Assembly (NCBI RefSeq): GCF_018598175.1
Contig: NZ_JAHESE010000023.1
Coordinates: 1-64,000, forward strand
DNA length: 64,000 nucleotides
Reading direction: 5' to 3'
Source: Dawidia cretensis
Lineage (GTDB): Bacteria > Bacteroidota > Bacteroidia > Cytophagales > Cyclobacteriaceae
In this document: positions 8,677 to 16,974 of the stretch, piece by piece
Position numbering within the stretch: the stretch's first letter is position 1
How the letters are laid out: each line of letters opens with the position of its first letter
The notes under the pieces: generated by a model
What the model saw: only the letters and a program-made list of their open reading frames with translations
Database searches by the model: none
Told to the model about the DNA's origin: nothing
Made by a program: the position numbers and the translations under genes

Positions 8677-10585
8677 ATTTCTGTAACAGCTCAAGCTTTG
8701 TATCTAACTTCTCTCCACCGCCAATTTCTACCACGGACGAACCAAACACCTGAATAGTCGACTTCATAAAGTCGCCGGCCTCTGCCTTATAGATGTTGTC
8801 AACATACTTCTGCGGATTCCGATCGATGTAGGGGAACCATGTGCTATGAATCTGGATCATAACACGATGTCCTTTTTTAAAGGTGTGCAGGATATCCTGA
8901 AGCCGGAAATTCACATCGGCAGGCTCTTGCGGTTTAAAGGGAGCCGGCTTTTCAAAGCTATTCCGGAATCTCCCGCGAAATACTTCGTGGCGTACCAGCT
9001 GTTGATAGCCGCCCATTACAATGTTCGCTGGATTGTGTTTATACTGCGGGTGATCAGGCGGATACACATCAATTACTTTGACAATAAAGTCGGCATCCGA
9101 ACCGCTCATAGCAACTTTCAACTTGGCCATGATCTCACCACCGACTAATACATCCTCGGTAAGCGTCTCTGTTTGAAACGTCAGTACATCTGGACGGCGG
9201 CTTGCAGCCCGCTGGTCATCGCTCATGAACGAACGCGGCGTAAAGACCATGCCTTCTGTCTGAGATGTATAGGGCACCGGCTTTTCCGGGTCGCTCACAT
9301 ACTCAAATACAGCTTTATCGTTCAAAGGCTTATTGATCGACAGTTGCCCATGCTCGCCAAAATACAAACGCACAGGCGGGATCTCTTTTGGCGGCCAGGC
9401 GTCAAATTTCCTCCATTCCTTTCTACCTGTGTCAAACATTAGTGCCTCTGGAAAGGTACCAGCCCCTTCGCCTTTTAAGTAATAAGCAAAGAATCGACGC
9501 TCTACATCGCGCTGGTAGAAGGTGTTAATACTATCGCCAAAGTCGATATGGTTGTGGATCGTGGCTCCCTGATCGGGGCGCGACCATTGACCGTGTGCCC
9601 AGGGTCCCATCACAAGGACGTTGCGCGCTGCGGGGCTGGATTTCTCGATCGATTTATAGATGTTTAGCGGACCGTACAGATCTTCAGCATCAAACCAGCC
9701 ACCCACCGTCATGACCGCATGGTTAACATTTTTGAGGTGGGGGAGTATATTCCGTTTTTTCCAGAAATCATCATAGTTCGGATGGTCGACGATCTGTTTC
9801 CAGAAGAAATTGTCATTGTGATAAACTTCGGTAGCATTTTTCAGCGGACCAAGCGCCAGGTTAAAGTCATAACCATCCGCCACCGGCTTGCTTCTGAAAC
9901 GGTTCAGTTGTTCTTCGTACCAGGCTTTGTCGGTGGGCTTATCGTGTTGATAACCAAATACGGCGAACGCCGCCAGGTAACTTTGCAGAAACGCACCATT
10001 GTGGTGGAAGTCATCAAAGAAGAAGTCGGCGATAGGGGCCTGCGGCGATGATGCTTTCAGGGCAGGGTGTGCATCCGGAATGCCGGCCGCGGTATAATAA
10101 CCCGGGTAAGAAATCCCCCATTGACCAGCCTTACCGTTGTTTCCTTTAATGTTCTTGAGCAGCCATTCGATTGTATCCCAGGTATCAGAAGCCTCATCGG
10201 TGGCCGTTCTATTTTTCCGGTCGTTGCCGGGAATGTTGGGAGTCATGTTATCAAACACACCTTCCGACATCCATCGGCCCCGTACATCCTGGTAGACGAA
10301 GATGTACTTGTCGTACAATTCATATTTGGAGGGCCCAAGCATTTTCCGGTACCGGTCTTTGCCGTAGGGTGCTACGCTGTAACATGTGCGCTGCATCAAA
10401 AAGGGGTAGGTGTTTGACTTGTCCTTGGGAATATAAATGGAGGTAAAGAGCTTGACGCCGTCGCGCATCGGAATCTGAACTTCCAATTTATCGTAGTTTC
10501 GTTTCACGTACACAGAATCATGCAGCTGGGCCGAAGCGATTCCGCTAAACATTAGGATGGCCAACAAGAATAATAGGCGATTCAT
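8675..10585 (-). CDS. CocE/NonD family serine hydrolase
   Basis: This 636-residue secreted hydrolase has a signal peptide (MNRLLFLLAILMFSGIASAQ) and an alpha/beta-hydrolase domain of the X-Pro dipeptidyl-peptidase S15 type. A C-terminal jelly-roll domain (X-Pro_dipeptidyl-peptidase C-terminal) follows from about residue 400. The nucleophile elbow is GISYPGYYT, and acid and base residues are visible in GGWFDAEDLYG and GPWAHGQWS. Family members include cocaine esterase, glutaryl-7-ACA acylase and alpha-amino-acid ester hydrolases; the substrate here cannot be read. It is transcribed alone and shares the bidirectional terminator at its 3' end. Confidence 0.88.
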   Translation of the reverse strand: MNRLLFLLAILMFSGIASAQLHDSVYVKRNYDKLEVQIPMRDGVKLFTSIYIPKDKSNTYPFLMQRTCYSVAPYGKDRYRKMLGPSKYELYDKYIFVYQDVRGRWMSEGVFDNMTPNIPGNDRKNRTATDEASDTWDTIEWLLKNIKGNNGKAGQWGISYPGYYTAAGIPDAHPALKASSPQAPIADFFFDDFHHNGAFLQSYLAAFAVFGYQHDKPTDKAWYEEQLNRFRSKPVADGYDFNLALGPLKNATEVYHNDNFFWKQIVDHPNYDDFWKKRNILPHLKNVNHAVMTVGGWFDAEDLYGPLNIYKSIEKSSPAARNVLVMGPWAHGQWSRPDQGATIHNHIDFGDSINTFYQRDVERRFFAYYLKGEGAGTFPEALMFDTGRKEWRKFDAWPPKEIPPVRLYFGEHGQLSINKPLNDKAVFEYVSDPEKPVPYTSQTEGMVFTPRSFMSDDQRAASRRPDVLTFQTETLTEDVLVGGEIMAKLKVAMSGSDADFIVKVIDVYPPDHPQYKHNPANIVMGGYQQLVRHEVFRGRFRNSFEKPAPFKPQEPADVNFRLQDILHTFKKGHRVMIQIHSTWFPYIDRNPQKYVDNIYKAEAGDFMKSTIQVFGSSVVEIGGGEKLDTKLELLQK

Positions 10586-10762
10586 GCTATCTAGGTTTCA
10601 GGTTTAGAGTTAATGGAATCTAATAATAGCCAATTGTAAAAGGTCAACCAAACACTTCGGTGTTGGCTTCACGGTAATGGGCTGCTCAGAATTAACAAGG
10701 GCGAACTGCAAATAGGATTAGGGACCATACGAGCCAGCTTTAAAGCTGTGATTTATTATTTA

Positions 10763-10810
10763 ACATAATGTAAATTATGTAACTGAAGATTGACGGAGAT
10801 ATCCGGATAT
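10763..10810. promoter_or_regulatory. two palindromes between the ABC and hydrolase genes
   Basis: ACATAAT-N4-ATTATGT (10763-10780) and the 12-base perfect palindrome ATATCCGGATAT (10799-10810) lie in the 274-base gap downstream of the ABC gene and upstream of the hydrolase gene. They could be operator sites or parts of a weak terminator; no U tract is present. Confidence 0.3.
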
Positions 10811-10859
10811 GACTGTAATCCGTTGAATTACAGTATTATGTCGTTATCGACCCTAATGG

Positions 10860-11789
10860 CTAAACCTTTGGCTCTATCCAGACAACCTGACCAACGTTCC
10901 AGTCACATCGCTCGGATCGTGCCAAATACGTCATTCCTGATACAGCAATTTCTAACTCACAAAAGCCCCCGAAGAACAACGATTTTACGATAACACCTTT
11001 TCGAGTACCTGGGATCTCAGTAACAGACAAACTAAAATCCTCCGGACGCAAAAAAAGCACGGTTTGATCCCGCACAGTCACAGCTGTGTACGTACCAAAC
11101 AATCCAGCCACGTATTCGTTCACCGGCTGTTTATAAACGGTCTGCGGCGATCCTTGTTGCACAAGCTGACCATCTCGCAGCACCAAAATCTTATCCGCCC
11201 ACGGCAACGTATCCGCTGGATCATGGGACACCATCGTAAATGTCATGTCAAGCTGGTCGCCGAGATCCTGAATAACGCTTTTCAAGATGTTTTTGTGACC
11301 CAGATCCAGGTTGGAAAACGGCTCGTCCAGCAGGAGCAGGCGCGGCTTGGTAATCAGCAATTTGGCCAGGGCAATACGCTGGCGCTCCCCTCCTGACAGT
11401 TGATCTGTCCGGCGCTTCAGCAGATGCTCGATGCGGCAAATCGCGTATAAAACGTTTGCATCATCTTCTGGAAGAACATTGGCATATCCCAGCACTTGTT
11501 CCACCCGCAGGAATTTGGGCAACTCAAAATGCTGCGACAAATACGCAACACCCTCCTGACCGGGCACCAATACGTCACGGGGATCTTTAATTCTGAATCC
11601 TTCAAAAATGACTTCACCGGCGTCGGAAGCCACCAATCCAGCCACGATCTTGAGCAGCGTGCTTTTGCCTGAGCCTGTTTCGCCAGCAATAGCAATCTTT
11701 TCGTGCTTTTGTTGTGAAAAACTGATCGGCTGTAGTACGGCGCCTTCGTTGCTGTCTTTACGTACGCCGGACACCTGGAGGAAAGTCAT
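10860..11789 (-). CDS. ABC transporter ATP-binding protein with TOBE-like tail
   Basis: This 309-residue ATPase has a Walker A motif GETGSGKST, a signature LSGGERQRIALA, a Walker B motif LLLLDEPF and a switch His (MVSHDPAD). A C-terminal TOBE-like domain of about 80 residues follows. That layout is typical of importer ATPases of the PotA/FbpC/CysA type. No permease or binding-protein gene is adjacent, so its partner must be elsewhere. Start choice: ATG at 11789 gives MTFLQVSG; a TTG lies two codons upstream. An AGGAGG ends 11 bases before the ATG and overlaps a possible TACGTTTG promoter element, so this gene may start either leaderless or from a Shine-Dalgarno site. Confidence 0.85.
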   Translation of the reverse strand: MTFLQVSGVRKDSNEGAVLQPISFSQQKHEKIAIAGETGSGKSTLLKIVAGLVASDAGEVIFEGFRIKDPRDVLVPGQEGVAYLSQHFELPKFLRVEQVLGYANVLPEDDANVLYAICRIEHLLKRRTDQLSGGERQRIALAKLLITKPRLLLLDEPFSNLDLGHKNILKSVIQDLGDQLDMTFTMVSHDPADTLPWADKILVLRDGQLVQQGSPQTVYKQPVNEYVAGLFGTYTAVTVRDQTVLFLRPEDFSLSVTEIPGTRKGVIVKSLFFGGFCELEIAVSGMTYLARSERCDWNVGQVVWIEPKV

Positions 11790-11792
11790 ACA

Positions 11793-11823
11793 CAAACGTA
11801 CCTCCTAACTTTTATTCTCCCAA
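11793..11823 (-). promoter_or_regulatory. candidate promoter of the ABC ATPase gene
   Basis: On the minus strand TTG (11821-11823) is followed after 20 bases by TACGTTTG (11793-11800), matching the Bacteroidota consensus. It ends only three bases before the ATG, so a message from it would be leaderless. Confidence 0.5.
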
Positions 11824-11854
11824 GGTGATGTATGTCAGGGACGACAAATTAAAG

Positions 11855-11862
11855 TATCTTTG
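11855..11862 (+). promoter_or_regulatory. -7 element TATCTTTG of the ABC-F gene
   Basis: TATCTTTG is an exact match to the Bacteroidota TAnnTTTG -7 box and lies 18 bases before the ATG. No clear TTG box is found about 20 bases upstream. Confidence 0.6.
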
Positions 11863-11880
11863 CGGCTTATTTTTATAAGC

Positions 11881-13521
11881 ATGATTTCTGTCGACGCGGT
11901 TAGTGTAGAGTTTAATGGCTCAGCCCTGTTTAGTAACGTCACCTTTAACATCAACGAAAACGATCGGATTGCTCTCATGGGCAAAAACGGTGCAGGGAAG
12001 TCTACCCTCCTGAAGATCATTGCAGGCGCGAACAAGCCGACACGGGGCAAAGTATCCGCGCCGAAAGATGCCATAATCGCCTACCTGCCACAGCATTTGC
12101 TTACTGAAGATAACGCGACTGTATTTGAGGAAGCCTCCAAGGCGTTTTCCAAGATCCTGAATATGAAGAAGCGTATGGATGAACTAAACGTTGAGTTGGA
12201 GACCCGTACAGACTATGAATCAGATGCTTATTCTAAAATAATTGAAGAGGTTTCTGAACTGAGCGAAAAGTACTATTCAATTGAAGAGATCAACTTTGAC
12301 GCAGAGGTCGAGAAGACGCTCATGGGCCTGGGGTTCGTGCGTTCCGACTTTACGCGCCCTACGGGTGAGTTCAGCGGCGGCTGGCGTATGCGCATCGAGT
12401 TGGCGAAGATCCTGTTGCAAAAGCCCGACCTGATCCTGCTGGATGAGCCGACGAACCACATGGACATCGAATCCATTCAGTGGTTGGAAGACTTCCTGGT
12501 TAACAATGCTAAGGCCGTCATTGTAATCTCCCACGACAAAGCATTTGTAGACAACATCACCAACCGTACCATCGAGGTGACGATGGGCCGTATTTACGAC
12601 TATAAGGTAAACTACACCCAATATTTACAGTTGCGCAAGGAACGTCGCGAGCAGCAGCAAAAGCAATTTGATGATCAGCAAAAGGAAATCGCTGATATTA
12701 CGGAGTTTATCGAACGTTTTAAAGGAACGTACTCGAAGACGCTGCAAGTACAGTCGCGTGTGAAAATGCTGGAGAAGATCAAGATTGTAGAAGTTGACGA
12801 GGTAGATACCTCCCATTTGAACCTCAAATTCCCTCCGGCGCCTCGTTCGGGTAACTATCCCGTGATCGCCGAAGGATTGACCAAACGCTACGGCGACCAC
12901 GTTGTCTTTAACGATGCGAACGTCACAATTGCTCGTGGCGAGCGCATAGCTCTGGTGGGTAAGAACGGCGAAGGTAAATCGACGTTTGTAAAAGCCGTCA
13001 TGGGTGAGATCGATTTTGATGGCAAACTCCAGGTTGGTCATAATAGCTTGATCGGCTACTTTGCGCAGAACCAAGCTGCCCTTCTGGAAGAAGATCTGAC
13101 CGTTTTCCAGACGATCGATCAGATTGCGGAAGGCGACGTCCGCTCTAAGATTAAAGACATTCTAGGTGCCTTTATGTTCAGTGGCGAAGCCATTGATAAG
13201 AAGGTAAAAAACCTGTCGGGTGGTGAAAAGACCCGCCTGGCCATGATCAAGTTACTGCTACAGCCAGTTAACCTGTTGATTCTCGACGAACCTACTAACC
13301 ACCTCGATATCAAGACGAAAGACATCTTGAAAGATGCGCTAAAGGCCTTTGACGGAACGCTCATTCTAGTATCTCACGACCGTGATTTTCTAGAAGGTTT
13401 GGCCACCAAAGTGTTTGAGTTCGGGAACAAGCGAATTCGTGAGCACTTCGAAGGCATCAGCGGCTTCCTGCGCAATAAGAAAATGGAAAACTTGCGCGAA
13501 ATAGAGCGTACGGCCAAATAA
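11881..13521 (+). CDS. ABC-F family ATPase
   Basis: This 546-residue protein holds two ABC ATPase domains in one chain and no membrane segment, which is the ABC-F layout. Domain 1 has GKNGAGKST, FSGGWRMRIELA and LLDEPTNHMD; domain 2 has GKNGEGKST, LSGGEKTRLAM and LILDEPTNHLD. A charged linker between them (around residues 245-310) corresponds to the P-site tRNA-interaction motif. ABC-F proteins act on the ribosome, as translation factors (EttA/Uup/YbiT) or ribosome protection factors. Sequence alone does not show which group this is, but its size and close spacing to a housekeeping-type promoter favour a translation factor. The ATG at 11881 fits the domain start (MISVDAVSVEF). Confidence 0.92.
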   Translation: MISVDAVSVEFNGSALFSNVTFNINENDRIALMGKNGAGKSTLLKIIAGANKPTRGKVSAPKDAIIAYLPQHLLTEDNATVFEEASKAFSKILNMKKRMDELNVELETRTDYESDAYSKIIEEVSELSEKYYSIEEINFDAEVEKTLMGLGFVRSDFTRPTGEFSGGWRMRIELAKILLQKPDLILLDEPTNHMDIESIQWLEDFLVNNAKAVIVISHDKAFVDNITNRTIEVTMGRIYDYKVNYTQYLQLRKERREQQQKQFDDQQKEIADITEFIERFKGTYSKTLQVQSRVKMLEKIKIVEVDEVDTSHLNLKFPPAPRSGNYPVIAEGLTKRYGDHVVFNDANVTIARGERIALVGKNGEGKSTFVKAVMGEIDFDGKLQVGHNSLIGYFAQNQAALLEEDLTVFQTIDQIAEGDVRSKIKDILGAFMFSGEAIDKKVKNLSGGEKTRLAMIKLLLQPVNLLILDEPTNHLDIKTKDILKDALKAFDGTLILVSHDRDFLEGLATKVFEFGNKRIREHFEGISGFLRNKKMENLREIERTAK

Positions 13522-13652
13522 AATGGTAGGGGTCTCCCCTCCCACCGGCATGTAGTGCGAGAGCGATGAAAGAACGTCGTAAACCGTCTTCGCGCTCATG
13601 CTCACCCTCGCGCTGTTTTCTACATGTGGCGTAAATCCTCGGTGAAAGAAAT

Positions 13653-13681
13653 TTGGCCCGTTCTCAAGGACTGTATCTTTG
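13653..13681 (+). promoter_or_regulatory. promoter of the YHS gene
   Basis: TTG (13653-13655), an 18-base spacer and TATCTTTG (13674-13681) match the Bacteroidota -33/-7 consensus. The ATG follows 28 bases later. Confidence 0.75.
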
Positions 13682-13709
13682 GTATCAATCATCTAAGATC
13701 GATAGTCCT

Positions 13710-14174
13710 ATGAAAGGTTGTTTTACACTCTTTGCATTCCTGTTCTGCCTCACACTGCTGGCCCAGACTGACAACAGCGCGAAGCGCATTCGAAACTTTA
13801 ACCTCACCGACAACGGCGTCGCACTACGCGACTTTGACCCGGTTAGCTATTTTAAGGGATACCCCGCTAAAGGCAATGACAGCTTTAAGTATAGCTATAA
13901 AGGCATCACGTATTATTTCGCCAACACCGAGAACCAGGAAGAGTTTAAAAAAACGCCCGAGAAATATGAACCTGCTTGCGGCGGGTGGGATGCATATTCC
14001 ATGGCCATCGATGGTCAACGCGTAAAGATCGATCCATCTACCTATAAGATCGTAGACGGCAAGCTCTATCTTTTCTATAACTTCAATGGCAGCAACAACC
14101 GCCTGAAGTGGGAAAAGGATGAAAAGAAATATGCGCGTGCAGCCCACGACAACTGGCTGAGCAAACAGCGCTAA
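13710..14174 (+). CDS. secreted YHS domain-containing protein
   Basis: This 154-residue protein has a signal peptide (MKGCFTLFAFLFCLTLLAQ) and then a YHS-type domain with GVALRDFDPVSYF, GITYYFANTENQEEFKKTPEKY and YEPACGGWDAY. This is the pattern of small exported YHS proteins of Bacteroidota and Proteobacteria. YHS domains are thought to bind metal or act with metal-handling enzymes; no function is proven for this group. It has a clear promoter of its own and converges with the molybdenum hydroxylase genes, leaving only eight bases between the stops. Confidence 0.85.
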   Translation: MKGCFTLFAFLFCLTLLAQTDNSAKRIRNFNLTDNGVALRDFDPVSYFKGYPAKGNDSFKYSYKGITYYFANTENQEEFKKTPEKYEPACGGWDAYSMAIDGQRVKIDPSTYKIVDGKLYLFYNFNGSNNRLKWEKDEKKYARAAHDNWLSKQR

Positions 14175-14182
14175 GCCAGTCG

Positions 14183-16345
14183 TTACATCCGTTCAATGTT
14201 CGCTTGCGGGATTGCCTCTTGTTGCTTGTCAAACGGCTGGTTATAGAACCGCTTGCCCGTGGCAGCAAAGAAAGCGTTGGCAACAGCGCCACCCGTCGGC
14301 GGCAACGCTGGTTCTCCTAACCCCGTTGGATCTATACCGTTATTGACAAAGTGAACATCGACCTCCGGCACGTCCTTTATGCGGATCAGCTTGTAGGTGT
14401 TGAAATTCTTTTGCTCTGCTGCTCCTCCGTTGAAGGTCAGGTTTCCAAAGAATGCATGCCCGAGCCCATCGACAATACCACCCCGCACCTGCTGATATGC
14501 ACCACTAAGGTTAACAACAATACCACAGTCGGCGGCAGCATAGATCTTTTGCAACACCGGCTTGCCGCTCTTCATGCTGACCTCAGCTACCTGCGCCACA
14601 TATGAGCGGTGTGAAAAGTACACACTGAAACCCTGGAATACCTTTGGTTTCTTGCTCCACCCCGACTTCTCTGCCGCCAGTTGAATGACAGTCTTCATGC
14701 GGTCCGTATCATATTTGATCGCACCCGTGGGCGTACGTTTGGCTTTGTCTAATAAGCCCAGACGAAACTCTACTGCGTCTTTCTTTGCGGCATGCGCCAC
14801 TTCATCGATGAATGCCTGCTCGGCAAACGCCAGGAAATTTGTGATCGGTGCCCGCCAGGCACCTGTAGTAATAGGCGATTTATGTTCGACTGAATCGATC
14901 AGCAAGTTATCCACCGCGCCCGAAGGAAAGTTATCCTCCCGTGTACAGTTGCCGGCGTTGATGCCAACACCGCGCAGTTTATAGCCGATCATCTCACCCT
15001 GGCTATTCAAGGCAGCGCTGAACCGGTACCGCACGGCGGGCCGGTAACTTCCACCCGTCATATCGTCTTCACGCATCCAGACTACTTTTACCGGAGCTTT
15101 GATAATGCTTGAGAGCTCGGCAGCCTCCAGTACATAGTCGGCTTTCAACCGGCGACCAAAGCCGCCGCCCAGGCGGGTGAGCTCAAGTGTTATCTTTTCG
15201 GCAGGAATGCCCAATAGCTTCGCGGTTTCATTACGCGCCATCTCCGGCGTCTGCGATGGGCCAACAAGTTCCACACCGTCCTCACGCACGTGGGCAAAGA
15301 AATTCATTGGCTCCAGCGGCGCGTGTGGCAGGAACGGACATTGATATTCACGCGTAATAACAGTGGCGGCTTGTTTGAATGCAGCGTCTACATCGCCGTC
15401 CTTACGGCGTACAGTTGCCTCCGAGCTGTCAAGTAATGTCTTGAAAAGCTTATCGTGATCTGTCGTGCTTTCGGACGCTCCGTCCTGTTCGTATTCAATC
15501 TTAAGTGCTTTGCGCGCCTTGTTTACCTGCCAGGTAGATTTACCAACCACGGCCACGTTATTCTTAAATGTAACGACGTCGACAATGCCAGGCATCGCTT
15601 TCGCCGCCGCAGCGTCGACCGATTTGATCTTTGTACCAAACGCCTGCGGCCGTTGGATCACGGCAAAGAGCATTCCCTCCCGGTAAAAATCGAGTCCAAA
15701 GAGCGGCTTGCCTGTGACAATCTCGTGGTTATCCACATTGCGGATGGCCTGGCCGATCAGTTTAAAATCCTTTTTATCCTTTAGCGCTACCGTGGCAGGC
15801 ACGGGTAACGTAGCGGCTTCGGCCGCCAGCTCACCATACGTGGCCGTGCGTTTGCTGGCCGCGTGGGTTACCACACTTTGTGATGTTGTTAGCGAGTCCG
15901 TTGTAACCTGCCAGCGTTTTGCGGCAGCTTCCAACAGCATTTGTCGCGCCGAGGCTCCTGCTTTGCGCAGGCGCTCCCAGGAATGGGGAATGGCGCCGCT
16001 TCCACCGGTCACCTGGCGTTCAAATTTCTGCGTGTCGAGCGCTGCTTGCAGCACGTGAACTTTCGACCAATCCGCATCGAGCTCTTCCGCAACGATCATG
16101 GGGAACGAGGTCTTTATATTCTGACCCAACTCGGGATTGGGCGAAAGGATCGTAACAATACCATCGGGCGCGATGGACAGGTAGCTGTTAAATGTAATGT
16201 CATCGGGTGTCAACGACACATTGCCCACGACATTGGGCGCACCCGCAGTGGTATCGTTCCAATAGAAACCCAGTAGCAGGCCACCGCTGGCAGCCGTGGC
16301 AAGCTTCAGAAAATCACGACGACTCGTTTTTGGTAGGATCGACAT
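14183..16345 (-). CDS. molybdopterin-binding subunit of a xanthine dehydrogenase-family enzyme
   Basis: This 720-residue subunit begins with a twin-arginine signal (SRRDFLKLATAASGGLLLGF), so the folded enzyme is exported by Tat. The rest matches the Mo-cofactor subunit of the isoquinoline 1-oxidoreductase/aldehyde dehydrogenase (IorB-like) branch. It has the glycine-rich motif TRLGGGFGRR, the region GAWRAPITNFLAFAEQAFID, and the C-terminal GLGEPALPPTGGAVANA, which contains the conserved Glu of the active site. It forms an operon with the 2Fe-2S subunit gene, which ends four bases upstream of its ATG. There is no FAD subunit gene, as usual for this branch; electrons probably pass to a cytochrome. 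The substrate is unknown. Confidence 0.9.
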   Translation of the reverse strand: MSILPKTSRRDFLKLATAASGGLLLGFYWNDTTAGAPNVVGNVSLTPDDITFNSYLSIAPDGIVTILSPNPELGQNIKTSFPMIVAEELDADWSKVHVLQAALDTQKFERQVTGGSGAIPHSWERLRKAGASARQMLLEAAAKRWQVTTDSLTTSQSVVTHAASKRTATYGELAAEAATLPVPATVALKDKKDFKLIGQAIRNVDNHEIVTGKPLFGLDFYREGMLFAVIQRPQAFGTKIKSVDAAAAKAMPGIVDVVTFKNNVAVVGKSTWQVNKARKALKIEYEQDGASESTTDHDKLFKTLLDSSEATVRRKDGDVDAAFKQAATVITREYQCPFLPHAPLEPMNFFAHVREDGVELVGPSQTPEMARNETAKLLGIPAEKITLELTRLGGGFGRRLKADYVLEAAELSSIIKAPVKVVWMREDDMTGGSYRPAVRYRFSAALNSQGEMIGYKLRGVGINAGNCTREDNFPSGAVDNLLIDSVEHKSPITTGAWRAPITNFLAFAEQAFIDEVAHAAKKDAVEFRLGLLDKAKRTPTGAIKYDTDRMKTVIQLAAEKSGWSKKPKVFQGFSVYFSHRSYVAQVAEVSMKSGKPVLQKIYAAADCGIVVNLSGAYQQVRGGIVDGLGHAFFGNLTFNGGAAEQKNFNTYKLIRIKDVPEVDVHFVNNGIDPTGLGEPALPPTGGAVANAFFAATGKRFYNQPFDKQQEAIPQANIERM

Positions 16346-16349
16346 GGGC

Positions 16350-16814
16350 TTACGATTTAAGTTTAGAGGCAGCCAACGTAACAGCTTCACGAATGCGATG
16401 GTATGTACCACAGCGGCAAATGTTCCCTTGCATGGCGGTGTCAATCTGCTCAGCAGTAGGCCTGGGATTCTTACCCAGAAATGCCGCCGCCGACATAATC
16501 TGGCCGGCTTGACAATAGCCACATTGTGCTACGTCTATCTCGCTCCACGCCGCTTGCACGGGGTGGTCGCCTTTCTCAGACAGGCCTTCGATCGTCACGA
16601 CGTTGCTGGTCCGCACCGCCGATACCGGCAGTGTACATGACCTGACGGCGTTGCCGTTCAGGTGTACCGTGCAGGCACCGCACTGAGCAATGCCGCAACC
16701 ATACTTTGTCCCTACCAACCCTAGCGTGTCGCGCAGCACCCACAGTAACGGGGTGTCCGCATCGACGTCGGCCTGATAGCTTTTGCCGTTGATGTTTAAT
16801 GTGTATTGTGCCAT
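16350..16814 (-). CDS. (2Fe-2S)-binding subunit of the molybdenum hydroxylase
   Basis: This 154-residue protein has the two cluster motifs of the CoxS/IorA family. The plant-type ferredoxin set lies in [14 protein letters not shown] with a further Cys in RSCTLPV. The C-terminal helical domain has [10 protein letters not shown] and CRCGTYHRI. It shuttles electrons from the molybdenum site of the neighbouring subunit and would be exported with it, since it carries no signal of its own. The ATG at 16814 ([10 protein letters not shown]) is favoured over one six codons upstream by the family start. Confidence 0.92.
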   Translation of the reverse strand: MAQYTLNINGKSYQADVDADTPLLWVLRDTLGLVGTKYGCGIAQCGACTVHLNGNAVRSCTLPVSAVRTSNVVTIEGLSEKGDHPVQAAWSEIDVAQCGYCQAGQIMSAAAFLGKNPRPTAEQIDTAMQGNICRCGTYHRIREAVTLAASKLKS

Positions 16815-16974
16815 AACCGGATGAATAAGCATTGTAAGGTACCGAATTTTGCCGCGTCATGCAGGCATTTTTGATCGGGGGACACCCCGTTTCTCCAAAC
16901 GGCAGGATACAGCCGATGTACGGACGTCTCCGGCTGCTTGAGGAACTCAGCGACGATTGCTATTTTCACATATC

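Noticed and set aside
10790-10993. Plus-strand frame of 67 residues overlapping the 3' end of the ABC gene
   Set aside because: It is mostly antisense to the conserved C-terminal part of the ABC ATPase and has no start context.
13533-13546. Short hairpin AGGGG-TCT-CCCCT after the ABC-F gene
   Set aside because: It has a five-base stem and no U tract; too weak to call a terminator.
13390-13692. Minus-strand frame of 100 residues overlapping the ABC-F 3' end and the YHS promoter
   Set aside because: It runs through the well-supported ABC-F gene and the YHS promoter and shows no domain; the part outside the gene (13,522-13,652) is short and unconvincing.
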